In this document: positions 26,159 through 35,997 of the stretch, piece after piece
Layout of the letters: the number at the start of each line of letters is the position of its first letter
How positions within the stretch are numbered: position 1 is the first letter of the stretch
Assembly (NCBI RefSeq): GCF_002940205.1
Contig: NZ_MDSK01000004.1
Location: 62,001-126,000, forward strand
Length of the DNA stretch: 64,000 bases
Direction: 5' to 3'
DNA from: Xanthomonas arboricola pv. guizotiae
GTDB lineage: Bacteria > Pseudomonadota > Gammaproteobacteria > Xanthomonadales > Xanthomonadaceae
Translations under genes and position numbers: made by a program
Notes under the pieces: generated by a model
Seen by the model: the letters and a program-made list of their open reading frames with translations, nothing else
Told to the model about the DNA's origin: nothing
Database searches by the model: none

Positions 26159-27505
26159 TCATCGTGGAACCAGGCCGAGGATGTCGTTGTAGAACGCCAG
26201 TCCCATCAGCCCGGCCAGGAGCGCCAGGCCGACATACTGCCCGGCAATCATGGCCCGTTCGCTGATCGGGCTGCCCTTGACCAACTCGATAAGGTAATAC
26301 AGCAGATGCCCACCGTCCAAGATCGGGATCGGCATCAGGTTGATGATCGCCAGGCTGAGCGACAGCAATCCGAGGAAATACAGGAACCAGTCGAGCCCGC
26401 GTTCGGCCGAGGCGTTGGCCGCGCGCGCGATCGTGACCGGCCCGGAGATGTTCTTGACCGAGGCCTGGCCGGTCAGCATGCGCTTCATCATGCCCAGCGA
26501 GTCGGCGGCCATCTTGCCGGTTTCACGGATCGCCGCCGGCACCGCGGCGAACACGCCGTACTGCTGGCGGCTGTCGTAGGCCGGTGCCTGCGCCGGCGCA
26601 AACCCCACGCCCAGCAGCCACTGGCCCTGCGGCGATCGGCGCGGGGCGATTTCCAGCGCCAGCCGGTCTTCGCCGCGCGCGACCTCGATCATGCCGGTAC
26701 CGCCTTGCGCGCCCAGTGCCTGCAGCTGGGCGGGAATCTCGTCGGCCGCACGGATCGGCTGGCCGTCGATGGCGACAATGCGGTCGCCCGGCTGCAGCAG
26801 CCCCTGCGCCGCGGAGCCGGCGACCACCTGGCCCACCACCGGCGGCTGCAGCATGAACTGCCAGCCGATGCCGGCCAGCGCCGCCACGCGGCGCTCGTCG
26901 AAGCCGGCCGGCAGCTGCGACAGCCGCAGCGTGTGCTCGCGGTTGCCGGCCCCGTCGATGGCGGTCAGCACGCGGATATCGCGCTTGTCCATGGCGGCGG
27001 TGGTGAGCTGCATGCTGGCATCGCTCCAGCTGCCGACTTCGCGCCCATCGATGCGCACGATGCGCTCGCCCGGGGTCAGGCCGGCTGCGGCGGCCAGGCC
27101 ATCGGCGCGGCCGACGGTGGCCGAGTAGTCCTGTTTGCCGACCACGAACATCGCCCACAGCATCGCCATGCACAGCAGCAGGTTGGCGATCGGGCCGGCG
27201 GCCACGATGGCGATGCGCTGCCACACCGTCTTGCGGTTGAAGGCCTGGTCCTGCTCGGCCGGATGCACGTCGCCCTCGCGCTCGTCGAGCATCCTGACGT
27301 AGCCGCCCAGCGGGATGGCCGCCACCACGAACTCGGTGCCGTGCCGGTCGCGGCGCATCCACAACGGTTTGCCGAAGCCCACCGAAAAGCGCAGCACCTT
27401 GACCCCGCAGCGACGCGCAACCCAGAAGTGGCCGAATTCGTGGAAGGTCACCAACACGCCCAGGCTGACGATCATCCACCAGACCGAACCGATGAAATCA
27501 CCCAT
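26159..27505 (-). CDS. rseP: RIP metalloprotease RseP
   Basis: A 448-residue site-2 protease of the inner membrane, starting at 27505 (MGDFIGSVWWMIVSLGVLVTFHEFGHFW). The zinc motif HEFGH is in the first helix and the third ligand is in NLMPIPILDGGHLLYY near the C-terminus. Two PDZ domains lie between (about residues 120-300). An open frame continues upstream but only as a shadow of dxr. RseP cleaves the anti-sigma factor RseA in the envelope-stress response, which suits its place next to bamA. Confidence 0.97.
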   Translation of the reverse strand: MGDFIGSVWWMIVSLGVLVTFHEFGHFWVARRCGVKVLRFSVGFGKPLWMRRDRHGTEFVVAAIPLGGYVRMLDEREGDVHPAEQDQAFNRKTVWQRIAIVAAGPIANLLLCMAMLWAMFVVGKQDYSATVGRADGLAAAAGLTPGERIVRIDGREVGSWSDASMQLTTAAMDKRDIRVLTAIDGAGNREHTLRLSQLPAGFDERRVAALAGIGWQFMLQPPVVGQVVAGSAAQGLLQPGDRIVAIDGQPIRAADEIPAQLQALGAQGGTGMIEVARGEDRLALEIAPRRSPQGQWLLGVGFAPAQAPAYDSRQQYGVFAAVPAAIRETGKMAADSLGMMKRMLTGQASVKNISGPVTIARAANASAERGLDWFLYFLGLLSLSLAIINLMPIPILDGGHLLYYLIELVKGSPISERAMIAGQYVGLALLAGLMGLAFYNDILGLVPR

Positions 27506-27531
27506 GGATGCAACTCGTCTGCGTAAATCGA

Positions 27532-28722
27532 TCAGGCATGAAGGCGGTGATGGGCGAGGGCGCGTTCGGTGATCTGCCGCGCTTGCGCATCGGCAGAGAG
27601 CAGGGTGTCGAGGGAGTCGGCATTGTGCCGTGGGAGCGTTGTCAGTGTGTGTTCGACCAACGCGGGAACCGCTAGGAAACCCACCTGGCCCTGAAGAAAC
27701 GCTGAAACAGCCACTTCGTTGGCCGCGTTCAGGATCGCAGGCGCGGTTCCACCGGCCTCCAGCGCCTCCCAGGCCAGCCGCAGGCACGGAAATGCGGCGG
27801 TGTCCGGCGCCTCGAAATCCAGCCGCCCCTGGGTCAGCAGGTCCAGCCCGGCGACACCGGACTCGACCCGCTCCGGCCACGCCAGGCCGACCGCCAGCGT
27901 GGTGCGCATGTCCGGCAGGCCGAGCTGGGCCAGGGTGGAGCCGTCGACGAATTCCACCAGCGAGTGCACCAGGCTTTGCGGGTGCACCAGCACATCGATC
28001 TGCGCGCCGGGCAGGCCGAACAGGTGATGCGCTTCGATCACTTCCAGGCCCTTGTTCATCAGCGTCGCCGAGTCCACCGAGATCTTCGGTCCCATCGACC
28101 ATTTGGGATGGGCGACCGCCTGCGCGGGCGTGACGGCGCCCAGCGCGGCGCGGTCCCAGCCGCGGAACGGCCCGCCGGACGCGGTCAGGATCACCCGGCG
28201 CACGCCGCGACTGGCGTCGCAGGAACGCAGGCACTGGAAGATGGCGCTGTGTTCGCTGTCGATCGGGATGATCTCGGCGCCGGCGGCCGCTGCGGTGCGG
28301 GTCAGCAGTTCGCCGGCCAACACCAGCGATTCCTTGTTGGCCAGCAGCAGGCGCTTGCCGGCGCGGGCCGCGGCCAGCGTGGACGGCAGGCCGGCCGCTC
28401 CCACGATCGCCGCGACCACGGTGTCGCAGGCCTCGCTGGCGGCCAGTGCGTCCAGGGCGTCGGAGCCGGCGTGCGCCTGGGTGGCCAATCCGGCCGCGCG
28501 CAGACCGTCGCGCAGTGCCGGATACAGGGATGGCTCGGCGATCACCGCATGCGCAGGGCGATGGGTGACGCACAGCGCCAGCAGCTCGTCGACCTTGCTG
28601 CCGGCCGACAGCACGCTGGCGCGCAGCCGCTGCGGATGCCGGGCGATCACATCCAGCGCCGACGCGCCGATCGAGCCGGTGGCGCCGAACACGGCGACCT
28701 GACGGAGAGGGGAGCCAGCCAT
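27532..28722 (-). CDS. dxr: 1-deoxy-D-xylulose-5-phosphate reductoisomerase
   Basis: A 396-residue enzyme of the non-mevalonate isoprenoid pathway. The NADPH-binding motif [18 protein letters not shown] is at the N-terminus, [18 protein letters not shown] follows, the metal/substrate motif [14 protein letters not shown] is near residue 150, and [31 protein letters not shown] is strongly conserved. It makes MEP, which leads to the undecaprenyl chain extended by UppS a few genes away. It starts two bases after the cdsA stop. Confidence 0.98.
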   Translation of the reverse strand: MAGSPLRQVAVFGATGSIGASALDVIARHPQRLRASVLSAGSKVDELLALCVTHRPAHAVIAEPSLYPALRDGLRAAGLATQAHAGSDALDALAASEACDTVVAAIVGAAGLPSTLAAARAGKRLLLANKESLVLAGELLTRTAAAAGAEIIPIDSEHSAIFQCLRSCDASRGVRRVILTASGGPFRGWDRAALGAVTPAQAVAHPKWSMGPKISVDSATLMNKGLEVIEAHHLFGLPGAQIDVLVHPQSLVHSLVEFVDGSTLAQLGLPDMRTTLAVGLAWPERVESGVAGLDLLTQGRLDFEAPDTAAFPCLRLAWEALEAGGTAPAILNAANEVAVSAFLQGQVGFLAVPALVEHTLTTLPRHNADSLDTLLSADAQARQITERALAHHRLHA

Positions 28723-28724
28723 GC

Positions 28725-29552
28725 CTAGAATCCGAGAATTTCCTTGCCGAGTGCGAACACCGGCAGGGCGGCGAGCACGCCGTCGATACGATCCAGCACG
28801 CCGCCATGGCCCGGAATCACCGCGCCGGAGTCCTTGGCGCCGGCGTGGCGCTTGAGCAGGCTCTCGAACAGGTCGCCCAGCACCGAGGCCAGCACCGCCA
28901 CCGCCGAGACCAGCACCAGCTGCGGCACATGCGCCAGGGTCAGCCCGGCCAGCCAGCCGAATGCGCAGGCGACCACGATGCCGGCGAGCATGCCGCCGAG
29001 CAGGCCTTCGATGGTCTTGTTGGGGCTGACCCGCGGCGCCAGCTTGTGCTTGCCGAACGCGCGGCCGGCGAAATACGCCCCCGAGTCGGCCGCCCACACC
29101 GTGGTCAGTGCGGTCAGCAGCCACAGCTTGCCCTTGTCCGGGTTGGCATGCAGCAGCACCAGCGCGGCCCAGGCCGGCAGGACCGCCAGGGTACCGGCGG
29201 CGAGCTTGAGCGCGCGCGCCTGGCCATTGCCGTGATCGGCACCGAAGGTGAAAAAGCGCAGCCACAGCAGCGCCAGCAGCCACCAGGCCACCCCCACCAG
29301 GGCGGCGATCTGGAACAGCACCATGGAGCCGGCCGAGGCCCACACCATCAGCACCATCAGCAGCAGGTTGAGCATCAGCAGCACGGTGCGCGGCAGGCTG
29401 TCGTCGATGCCGGAGAGCTTGAGCCACTCCCACAGGCCGGTCAGGAACAGGATCGCCGCCAGCGCCGCCAGCCATTGCGTGGGCAGCAGCACGATCGCGC
29501 AGATGGCGAGCGGCGCCATGATCAGCGCGGCAATCACGCGGGTCTTGGTCAT
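28725..29552 (-). CDS. cdsA: Phosphatidate cytidylyltransferase
   Basis: A 275-residue protein with about seven membrane helices; the start at 29552 ([20 protein letters not shown]) overlaps the uppS stop (ATGA). The CTP-transferase signature near the C-terminus, [16 protein letters not shown] followed by [19 protein letters not shown], is complete. It makes CDP-diacylglycerol for all phospholipids at the inner membrane. Confidence 0.97.
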   Translation of the reverse strand: MTKTRVIAALIMAPLAICAIVLLPTQWLAALAAILFLTGLWEWLKLSGIDDSLPRTVLLMLNLLLMVLMVWASAGSMVLFQIAALVGVAWWLLALLWLRFFTFGADHGNGQARALKLAAGTLAVLPAWAALVLLHANPDKGKLWLLTALTTVWAADSGAYFAGRAFGKHKLAPRVSPNKTIEGLLGGMLAGIVVACAFGWLAGLTLAHVPQLVLVSAVAVLASVLGDLFESLLKRHAGAKDSGAVIPGHGGVLDRIDGVLAALPVFALGKEILGF

Positions 29553-30325
29553 GCGGAGGAGCTCTCCGTCGCCTTGTCGGCGATCTGGGCGCTGGTCAGG
29601 CCGAAGCGGCGTTCGCGCCCGGCATAGTCGTCCAGTGCCTGCTGCAGCACGCCGGCATCGAACTCCGGCCACAGGGTTTCGGTGAACCACAGTTCGGTAT
29701 ACGCCAGCTGCCACAGCAGGAAATTGCTGATGCGGGTGTCGCCGCCGGTGCGGATGAACAGGTCCGGCGCCGGCAGATCGGCCAGCGCGACGCGGCTGGC
29801 CAGCAGCGCTTCGTCGATCTGCTGCGGCTGCAGGCGGCCGGCCGCCACGTCTTCGGCCAATGCCCGCGCGGCCAGCGCAATGTCCTGGCGGCCGCCATAG
29901 CTGGCGGCGATGCTCAGCACCAGCCGCGCATTGGCGGCGGTGACGCGCTCGGCGGCGGCCATGCGTTCGCGCAGCGGCGCCGCGAAACGGCTGCGATCGC
30001 CGATGAAGCGCACCTGCACGCCGCGCCGCTGCAGTTCGTCGACCTCACGATCGAGCGCGTGCAGGAACAGCTTCATCAGCGCATCGACTTCCTCCTGCGG
30101 ACGGCCCCAGTTTTCACTGGAAAACGCGAACAGGGTGAGCGCCGAGACGCCTTTTTCCAGGCAGAAATCGATGGTGCGATTGACCGCACGCGCGCCGGCG
30201 CGATGACCGATCATGCGCGGACGCCGCCGACGCTGCGCCCAACGCCCGTTGCCATCCATGATGATGGCAATGTGGCGCGGCACGGCGGCAGCGGAAGGTG
30301 CTGGATGCATGGCAGGCGATGCCAC
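29549..30325 (-). CDS. uppS: Undecaprenyl diphosphate synthase
   Basis: A 258-residue cis-prenyltransferase. Signatures are [18 protein letters not shown] with the catalytic Asp, [12 protein letters not shown], and near the end [18 protein letters not shown]. It makes the C55 carrier for peptidoglycan and O-antigen. The start is uncertain: GTG at 30325, two bases after the frr stop, or ATG at 30310; neither has a strong ribosome site, so coupling to frr is likely. It overlaps cdsA by four bases. Confidence 0.96.
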   Translation of the reverse strand: MASPAMHPAPSAAAVPRHIAIIMDGNGRWAQRRRRPRMIGHRAGARAVNRTIDFCLEKGVSALTLFAFSSENWGRPQEEVDALMKLFLHALDREVDELQRRGVQVRFIGDRSRFAAPLRERMAAAERVTAANARLVLSIAASYGGRQDIALAARALAEDVAAGRLQPQQIDEALLASRVALADLPAPDLFIRTGGDTRISNFLLWQLAYTELWFTETLWPEFDAGVLQQALDDYAGRERRFGLTSAQIADKATESSSA

Positions 30326-30327
30326 GA

Positions 30328-30885
30328 TCAGACCGTCATCAGTTCCTGTTCCTTGGCCTTGACGACCTCATCCACATCCTTGATGGCCTTGTCGGTGAGC
30401 TTCTGGATGTCGTCTTCGGCACCGCGCGCCTCGTCTTCGGTGACCGCCTTGTCCTTGAGCAGGTCCTTGACCTGCTGGTTGGCGTCGCGACGGATGTTGC
30501 GGATGGCCACCTTGCTGTCTTCGCCCTCGCCATGCACGGCCTTGCTGAGCTCCTTGCGGCGCTCCTCGGTCAGCGGCGGCAGGTTCAGCCGGATCACGGT
30601 GCCGACCACGGTCGGGGTCAGACCCAGATCCGAGGCGTAGATCGCCTTTTCCACGTCCTTGATCATGCCCTTGTCGAACAGGCTGATGACCAGCGAGCGG
30701 CCTTCGGAGACGCTGATGCTGGCGACCTGGTTGAGGGGGGTGTCGGTGCCGTAGGCCTTGACCTTGATGCCGTCCAGCAGCGCCGGAGAGGCGCGGCCGG
30801 TGCGCACGGTGGTCAGGGAATGGCGCAGAGCATCGATGCTCTTGGTCATGCGCGTCTGCGCGTCTTGTTTGATCTGGTTGAGCAT
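30328..30885 (-). CDS. frr: Ribosome recycling factor
   Basis: A 185-residue protein of standard length, starting [42 protein letters not shown]. The [10 protein letters not shown] segment and the long helical C-terminal half ([36 protein letters not shown]) are diagnostic. It splits post-termination ribosomes together with EF-G. A ~205-bp gap containing half of a GGGAATC repeat separates it from pyrH. Confidence 0.98.
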   Translation of the reverse strand: MLNQIKQDAQTRMTKSIDALRHSLTTVRTGRASPALLDGIKVKAYGTDTPLNQVASISVSEGRSLVISLFDKGMIKDVEKAIYASDLGLTPTVVGTVIRLNLPPLTEERRKELSKAVHGEGEDSKVAIRNIRRDANQQVKDLLKDKAVTEDEARGAEDDIQKLTDKAIKDVDEVVKAKEQELMTV

Positions 30886-31050
30886 CGCCGGAATCCGTGT
30901 GGAGCTGAATCCGGAGATTATAGCCGGGACTGGGGTTTCACGACTCGCGGGTCGTCAGGACCCGCGCAGCCGGTTCACTTGCCGGCGCCGCTTGCCGCTG
31001 GAGGCGCTCGACGGTCAGGCGTCAACGCAGGCGTCAGCACTGCGCTTTGA

Positions 31051-31087
31051 CGATTCCCGATTCCCCAATCCCGATTCCCGATTCCCG
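31051..31087. repeat. Solitary C-rich arm of the GGGAATC element
   Basis: Repeated GATTCCC units (five tandem, one varied) lie directly after the pyrH stop codon on the minus strand. No matching G-rich partner is seen within the frr/pyrH gap, so this is a half copy. Confidence 0.65.
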
Positions 31088-31090
31088 CCC

Positions 31091-31813
31091 TCAGCCCCGG
31101 CCCTGCACCAACGTGCCGATCTGCTCGCCATGCAGGATGCGCAGCAGCACGCCGGGCTCGCTCATGCCGAAGATGCGCAGCGGCAGGTCGCTGTCGCGCG
31201 CCAGCGCGAAGGCGGCGGTGTCCATCACTTCCAGGCCCTGCAGGATGACCTGGTCGTAGCTCAGGCTGTCGTAGCGCACTGCGTCAGAATGCTTCTTCGG
31301 GTCCTTGTCGTAGACGCCGTCGACCTTGGTCGCCTTCAGCAGCAGGTCGGCGCCGATCTCGATCGCGCGCAGCGCCGCGCCCGAGTCGGTGGTGAAGAAC
31401 GGATTGCCGGTGCCGGCGGCGAAGATCGCGATGCGGCCCTTTTCCAGATGGCGGATCGCGCGCCGGCGGATGAAGTCCTCGCAGACATCGTTGATCTTGA
31501 TCGCGCTCATCACGCGCACCTTGGCGCCGAGCTTCTCCAGCGCGTCCTGCATCGCCAGCGCGTTGATCACCGTGGCCAGCATGCCCATGTGGTCGCCGGT
31601 GACGCGGTCCATGCCGCTGGCGGCCAGGCCGGCGCCGCGGAAGATGTTGCCGCCGCCGATCACCAGGGCGACCTGCGCGCCGGCCTGCTGGGCTTCGATC
31701 ACTTCATGGGCGAGGCGGTTGATGACCTTGGGATCGATGCCGTAATCCCCGTCCCCCATCAGCGCCTCCCCGGAAAGTTTGAGAAGAATGCGGCGATAGG
31801 CAAGTTCAGACAT
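31091..31813 (-). CDS. pyrH: UMP kinase
   Basis: A 240-residue hexameric bacterial UMP kinase; the start at 31813 ([27 protein letters not shown]) is preferred over an ATG ten codons earlier. The phosphate-binding [18 protein letters not shown] and the C-terminal [20 protein letters not shown] are all present. It phosphorylates UMP to UDP for nucleotide sugar and RNA synthesis. In many relatives it directly follows tsf; here a regulatory gene intervenes. Confidence 0.98.
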   Translation of the reverse strand: MSELAYRRILLKLSGEALMGDGDYGIDPKVINRLAHEVIEAQQAGAQVALVIGGGNIFRGAGLAASGMDRVTGDHMGMLATVINALAMQDALEKLGAKVRVMSAIKINDVCEDFIRRRAIRHLEKGRIAIFAAGTGNPFFTTDSGAALRAIEIGADLLLKATKVDGVYDKDPKKHSDAVRYDSLSYDQVILQGLEVMDTAAFALARDSDLPLRIFGMSEPGVLLRILHGEQIGTLVQGRG

Positions 31814-31919
31814 GGGGAGACCTCGGTGTTGGGGGATCGGCAAACGCCGGCAAGTCTAGCGGAAGCCTGTCACCGGGCGTGGTAAAAATTCGGTAGTTGG
31901 CGATGCCGTGATGCGTTGC

Positions 31920-33443
31920 TCAGTGCGCGCGCGGAGGCTGCGGCGTCGGCACGTCGGTCGCATCGTAGGCGGTGACGCGGTTGCGGCCGCGATGTTTGGA
32001 GCGATACAGCGTGCTGTCGGCGGCCTGCAGCAGATGCTCGATGCTCTCGAACTGCCGGTCGCCACCGCCGTGGGTGGCCAGTCCCGCCGAGAAGGTGATA
32101 TGCAGCGGGCCGCCCTGCAGTTGCGCCATCGGCGTGCGTGCGGTCTCGGCCAGGATGCGCTCGACCACCATCAACGCCGCCTCGGCTGCGGTGTTGGGCA
32201 GGATCACCAGGAATTCCTCGCCGCCGTAGCGGGCGACCAGGTCGCTGGTGCGCACCATGCGCTGCAGCGTCTGCGCGAAGTTGCGCAGCACCTCGTCGCC
32301 GATCAGATGGCCATGCGCATCGTTGACGCGCTTGAAATCGTCCAGGTCGATGAAGGCGATCGACAGCGGCCAGTTCTGCCGCGATGCCAGTTCGAACTCG
32401 TGCGTGAGCGCGGTGCCGAGCTGGTGGCGATTGAACACGCCGGTCAAGGCATCGCGGCTGGCCTGTTCGGCCAGATGGCGCATGCGGTTTTCCGATTCGT
32501 CGGCATGCCGGCGCGCTTCGGCCACGTCCTGCAACTCGCGCAGGCTGCGCAGCATCGCCAGCTCGCGGGCCTGCTCGAAGATCATCTGGATGTGCTCGGG
32601 CTGCGGCACGCGGATGTCGAACAGGGCTTCCAGTTCGGGCAGCGATTCGGCGATGCGTTCGATCACCTTTTCGAAGCGTTCGGCATCCAGTTCCAGCACG
32701 TCCTGCGCCTGGCGCTGCGCGTGTTCGGTGGCCGCCGCCGCACTGGCCGACAGCCAGATGTCCGCCAGGCGTCCGGACAGCGCGACACAGGCCATGAACG
32801 GCTCCAGGCTGGCGGGCTCCTGCTCGCTTTGGGCGATGGCGTTCTGCAGGTACGGCGGCAACTGCCACTGATGCGCGAGCCATGCGCCGACTTCGGCATG
32901 GGTGGCGCCCAGGTGCGCGCGCTCGGCCTCGATCAGCGCGGCGTCGTCGGGCGCCTGCGCCAGCAGCGGCGCATACAGCTCGGGCGCGCCCTGCAGCAGG
33001 GCGAGCTTGCCGATGTCCTGCAACAGGCCGGCCAGCATGAGTTCTTCGGGTTTGCGGATGCCGTAGGCCTGGCCGAGGATGCGACTGGCCAGCGCGCACA
33101 GGCCGGCACGGCGCCAGATGCGCTCATGCAGCGGATGCGCGGTGAAGGTGCTGCGCACGCCGTGCACCATCGAAAACCCCAGCGCCAGGCTCAGGGTCGC
33201 GTTGAGCCCGAGCATGGTCAGTGCCTGGCCGAGGTTGTCGATGCGGCGGCGGCTGGCGTACAGCGGCGAATTGGCCACCCGCAGCATGCGCGCGCTCAGG
33301 GCCATGTCCATGCCGATGACGTTGGCCGTGGTGGTCATGTCCACGTCGGGGTCCTGCGCCAGCTCGATGACGCGCAGCGCAACGCCCGGGGGCGAGGGCA
33401 GGTTGCGGCAGTAGTGCAGGGCGGCCTGTAGATCTGGTTGCAT
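31920..33443 (-). CDS. HDOD-GGDEF protein (putative diguanylate cyclase)
   Basis: A 507-residue cytoplasmic protein. The N-terminal half (residues ~15-215) is an HDOD domain: LPSPPGVALRVIELAQDPDVDMTTTANVIGMD, MLRVANSPLY and AGLLQDIGKLALL. A coiled-coil-like linker (about 285-330) leads to a GGDEF domain with DALTGVFNRHQLG, FIDLDDFKRVNDAHGHLIGDEVL and the active-site loop ARYGGEEFLVILP. The intact GGEEF suggests it makes cyclic di-GMP. An RxxD inhibitory site is not evident in the expected place. It sits between tsf and pyrH on the same strand, so its expression may be tied to the translation-factor operon. Confidence 0.9.
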   Translation of the reverse strand: MQPDLQAALHYCRNLPSPPGVALRVIELAQDPDVDMTTTANVIGMDMALSARMLRVANSPLYASRRRIDNLGQALTMLGLNATLSLALGFSMVHGVRSTFTAHPLHERIWRRAGLCALASRILGQAYGIRKPEELMLAGLLQDIGKLALLQGAPELYAPLLAQAPDDAALIEAERAHLGATHAEVGAWLAHQWQLPPYLQNAIAQSEQEPASLEPFMACVALSGRLADIWLSASAAAATEHAQRQAQDVLELDAERFEKVIERIAESLPELEALFDIRVPQPEHIQMIFEQARELAMLRSLRELQDVAEARRHADESENRMRHLAEQASRDALTGVFNRHQLGTALTHEFELASRQNWPLSIAFIDLDDFKRVNDAHGHLIGDEVLRNFAQTLQRMVRTSDLVARYGGEEFLVILPNTAAEAALMVVERILAETARTPMAQLQGGPLHITFSAGLATHGGGDRQFESIEHLLQAADSTLYRSKHRGRNRVTAYDATDVPTPQPPRAH

Positions 33444-33677
33444 GGGTCATCGCCGACGGTGGGCGCAAGCATACCGCTGCGCTCGTTAATGGGGCACGCC
33501 ATGCTCTGCCGTCGCCGCGCGGCAACGCGTGCGCGATGGGGGCGGAAAAGCCTGGTCGGCATCCAGTTCTAGCGGCAACCGCCACTACATCTGTAGAGTT
33601 GAGGCCGGTCGCGGGCCCGGCGGATGCGTTCGCTTCAGCTTCGCGCTTTCATGGGCCTGCGCGACAGTGTCGGGCCC

Positions 33678-33706
33678 AAAAAAAAGCCGCGGCAGGCCGC
33701 GGCTTT
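33678..33706 (-). terminator. Intrinsic terminator after tsf
   Basis: A 10-bp stem AAAGCCGCGG/CCGCGGCTTT with a CAGG loop, followed on the minus strand by eight T residues (33678-33685 read as A on plus). It ends the rpsB-tsf unit 20 bp after the tsf stop and separates it from the HDOD-GGDEF gene, whose promoter must lie in 33444-33677. Confidence 0.9.
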
Positions 33707-33725
33707 CTCTATGCAGTGGCGAGGA

Positions 33726-34604
33726 TCAGGCCAGGCCGGCCTGCTTCATCACTTCGGCGGCGTAGTCTTCCACCACCTTCTCGATGCCCTCGCCAACGGC
33801 CAGGCGCTGGAAGCCGACCACCTCGGCACCGGCAGCCTTGACGGCCTGCTCGACGGTCTGGTCGGTGTTCAGCACGTACGGCTGGCCGTACAGCGTCACT
33901 TCGTTGACGATCTTGCTGATCTTGCCGCTGATGATCTTTTCCAGGATCTCGGCCGGCTTGGCCTTGTCCTTCTCGGACATCTTGGCCAGTTCGATTTCCT
34001 TTTCCTTGGCCACGAACTCGGCCGGGACATCGGAGGCCTTGACGTGCGGCGGGTTCATCGCGGCGATGTGCATGGCGATGCCGCGTGCCAGCTCGATGTC
34101 GCCACCCTTCAGCTCGACCAGTACGCCGATGCGGCCGCCGTGCACGTAGGCTGCGACGTTGTTGGCGCTGTCGATGCGGACCAGGCGACGTACCTGCAGG
34201 TTCTCGCCGACCTTGGCGATGACCGCGGCGCGACGCTCTTCGATGGTCTCGCCGCTGTCGAGCTTGACGCTCTTGAGCGCTTCGGCATCGGCGGCATCCG
34301 AGTTCAGCGCGGCGGTGGCCACGGTCTCGGTGAAGGCCAGGAAGTTCTCGTCCTTGGCGACGAAGTCGGTTTCGGAGTTGACTTCGACCAGCACGGCCTT
34401 GCCGCCGGCCTGTGCGGTGGCGATGCGGCCTTCGGCGGCAACGCGGTCAGCCTTCTTGTCGGCCTTGGCCAGCCCCGACTTGCGCAGCCATTCGGCAGCG
34501 GCGTCGATGTCGCCTGCGTTTTCGACGAGTGCCTTCTTGCACTCCATCATGCCGGCGCCGGTGCGCTCGCGCAGTTCCTTGACCAGGGAAGCAGTGATTT
34601 CCAT
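33726..34604 (-). CDS. tsf: Translation elongation factor Ts
   Basis: A 292-residue protein. [29 protein letters not shown] is the conserved N-terminal module that contacts EF-Tu, and [16 protein letters not shown] follows in the core. It exchanges GDP for GTP on EF-Tu. It follows rpsB by 169 bp and is followed by a terminator. Confidence 0.98.
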   Translation of the reverse strand: MEITASLVKELRERTGAGMMECKKALVENAGDIDAAAEWLRKSGLAKADKKADRVAAEGRIATAQAGGKAVLVEVNSETDFVAKDENFLAFTETVATAALNSDAADAEALKSVKLDSGETIEERRAAVIAKVGENLQVRRLVRIDSANNVAAYVHGGRIGVLVELKGGDIELARGIAMHIAAMNPPHVKASDVPAEFVAKEKEIELAKMSEKDKAKPAEILEKIISGKISKIVNEVTLYGQPYVLNTDQTVEQAVKAAGAEVVGFQRLAVGEGIEKVVEDYAAEVMKQAGLA

Positions 34605-34734
34605 GGAATTACCTCATATGGACGAATGCGTGCGGCGGAGTGTTCCGCCGGTAGGAGACGGCGCAGCCATGCCGGCCGCCCCCGTAGAAATGTTCAGTGG
34701 CCTCAGCGACGGGCCGAGAGGGCGCCGTCGGGGC

Positions 34735-34762
34735 TGCGGCCGCACAGCATGGTGCGGCCGCA
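34735..34762 (-). promoter_or_regulatory. rpsB-tsf intergenic hairpin
   Basis: Arms GCGGCCGCAC and GTGCGGCCGC form a 10-bp stem with a 6-base loop just after the rpsB stop codon. There is no T run, so it is more likely an mRNA processing or attenuation structure that sets the S2 to EF-Ts ratio than a full terminator. Confidence 0.5.
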
Positions 34763-34773
34763 TTGCAGGCCGA

Positions 34774-35595
34774 TTACTCGGCAGCCGGAGCGGCCGCGTC
34801 GGCCGCCGCGTCAGCCTTCTTGTCGCCCTTCTTGGCCGGAGCGCGACGGCCCTTGCCTTCGTCGGCGGACTCGGCCGAGAACTCTTCTTCGCGGACCGAA
34901 GCGGAGTTCGGCGCAGCAGCCTTGCCTTCCAGCACGGCGTCGGCAGCGGCGCGTGCATACAGCTGCACGGCACGGATGGCGTCGTCGTTGCCCGGGATGG
35001 CGTAGTCGACCAGGGCCGGGTCGTAGTTGGTGTCGACCACCGCGATCACCGGAATGCCGAGCTTCTTGGCTTCCTTGATGGCGATGTCTTCATGGCCGAT
35101 GTCGATCACGAAGATCGCGTCGGGCAGACGGTTCATTTCCTTGATGCCGCCCAGCGAGGCGTCCAGCTTCTCGCGCTCGCGACGCAGGCCCAACACTTCG
35201 TGCTTGATCAGCTTGTCGAAGGTGCCGTCGGTCTCGGCCGACTCCAGTTCCTTCAAGCGCGCAACCGACTGCTTGACGGTACGGAAGTTGGTCAGCGTGC
35301 CGCCCAGCCAGCGCTGGGTCATGAACGGCATGCCGCAACGCTCGGCTTCTTCCTTGATGGACTCGCGCGCGCTGCGCTTGGTGCCCAGGAACAGCACGGT
35401 GCCACGCTTCTGCGCGATCGAGGAGAGGAAGTTCATCGCGTCATTGAAGAGCGGAACGGTCTTCTCGAGGTTGATGATGTGGATCTTGCCGCGCGCGCCG
35501 AAGATGTACGGCGCCATCTTGGGGTTCCAGTAGCGAGTCTGGTGGCCGAAATGGACGCCGGCTTCCAGCATCTGACGCATGGTGACTTGGGGCAT
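34774..35595 (-). CDS. rpsB: 30S ribosomal protein S2
   Basis: A 273-residue protein with the S2 signatures [49 protein letters not shown] and [36 protein letters not shown]. The last ~35 residues form a Lys/Ala/Glu-rich tail ([20 protein letters not shown]) absent from E. coli S2 (241 aa). It carries its own promoter and a long leader. Confidence 0.98.
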   Translation of the reverse strand: MPQVTMRQMLEAGVHFGHQTRYWNPKMAPYIFGARGKIHIINLEKTVPLFNDAMNFLSSIAQKRGTVLFLGTKRSARESIKEEAERCGMPFMTQRWLGGTLTNFRTVKQSVARLKELESAETDGTFDKLIKHEVLGLRREREKLDASLGGIKEMNRLPDAIFVIDIGHEDIAIKEAKKLGIPVIAVVDTNYDPALVDYAIPGNDDAIRAVQLYARAAADAVLEGKAAAPNSASVREEEFSAESADEGKGRRAPAKKGDKKADAAADAAAPAAE

Positions 35596-35831
35596 TGAGG
35601 TAACTCCTGATAGCGGAATCTACGTGCGCGGATTGGACTTTGAAGAGTCCGCACATGGATGTGCGGGCCCTTGCGAAAGGATGCGCACAAACGATTCCGG
35701 GGTTGGGCTTCCCTGTCGCCTCCGTGACGAACCCCTGGTGGGGGCACCCCGGCACGGATGGCGGCGGCAGGTGTGAATTCGTCGATGACGTCCGACGTGA
35801 ACGACGTAATGCGCGAGCGGCGCAAGACGGC
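35596..35831 (-). promoter_or_regulatory. Long 5' leader of rpsB
   Basis: About 235 bases lie between the predicted start site (~35831) and the rpsB ATG, with no supported ORF. A hairpin (GTCCGCACAT/ATGTGCGGGC, near 35648-35668) lies just upstream of the ribosome site. In other bacteria S2 represses its own rpsB-tsf mRNA through the leader; the same use here is inferred. Confidence 0.5.
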
Positions 35832-35837
35832 CGGCCG

Positions 35838-35866
35838 AGTATAGCCGGTGGAGCGGGCGCACGCAA
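35838..35866 (-). promoter_or_regulatory. Sigma-70 promoter of rpsB
   Basis: On the minus strand the -35 box TTGCGT (35861-35866) and -10 box TATACT (35838-35843) are separated by exactly 17 bases. The GGGAATC hairpin begins directly upstream of the -35 box. Confidence 0.75.
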
Positions 35867-35870
35867 TTGG

Positions 35871-35992
35871 CGAATCGGGAATCGGGAATCGGGAATCGGG
35901 CAAGCTTAGCTCCGTGCGCGTCCACAAGCCCACGAAGGATCAGCTACCGCGATGCGCTGTACCAAATCCCCAATCCCGAATTCCCAATCCCC
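35871..35992. repeat. GGGAATC-type hairpin upstream of rpsB
   Basis: The left arm 35871-35901 contains four GGG runs spaced by four bases; the right arm 35964-35992 is the imperfect complement. It fills the space between the end of the pilus operon and the rpsB promoter and could terminate the pilus transcript. The remainder of the 402-bp gap 35596-35997 is the rpsB leader and promoter. Confidence 0.8.
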
Positions 35993-35997
35993 AGAGC

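Noticed and set aside
27506-28807. Upstream extension of the rseP frame through dxr
   Set aside because: The extra sequence is an out-of-frame reading of dxr; RseP starts at 27505 with its conserved first helix.
30886-31050. Possible second arm of the repeat between frr and pyrH
   Set aside because: Only scattered GGGACTGGGG-like sequence is present; no convincing complement to the 31051-31087 arm.
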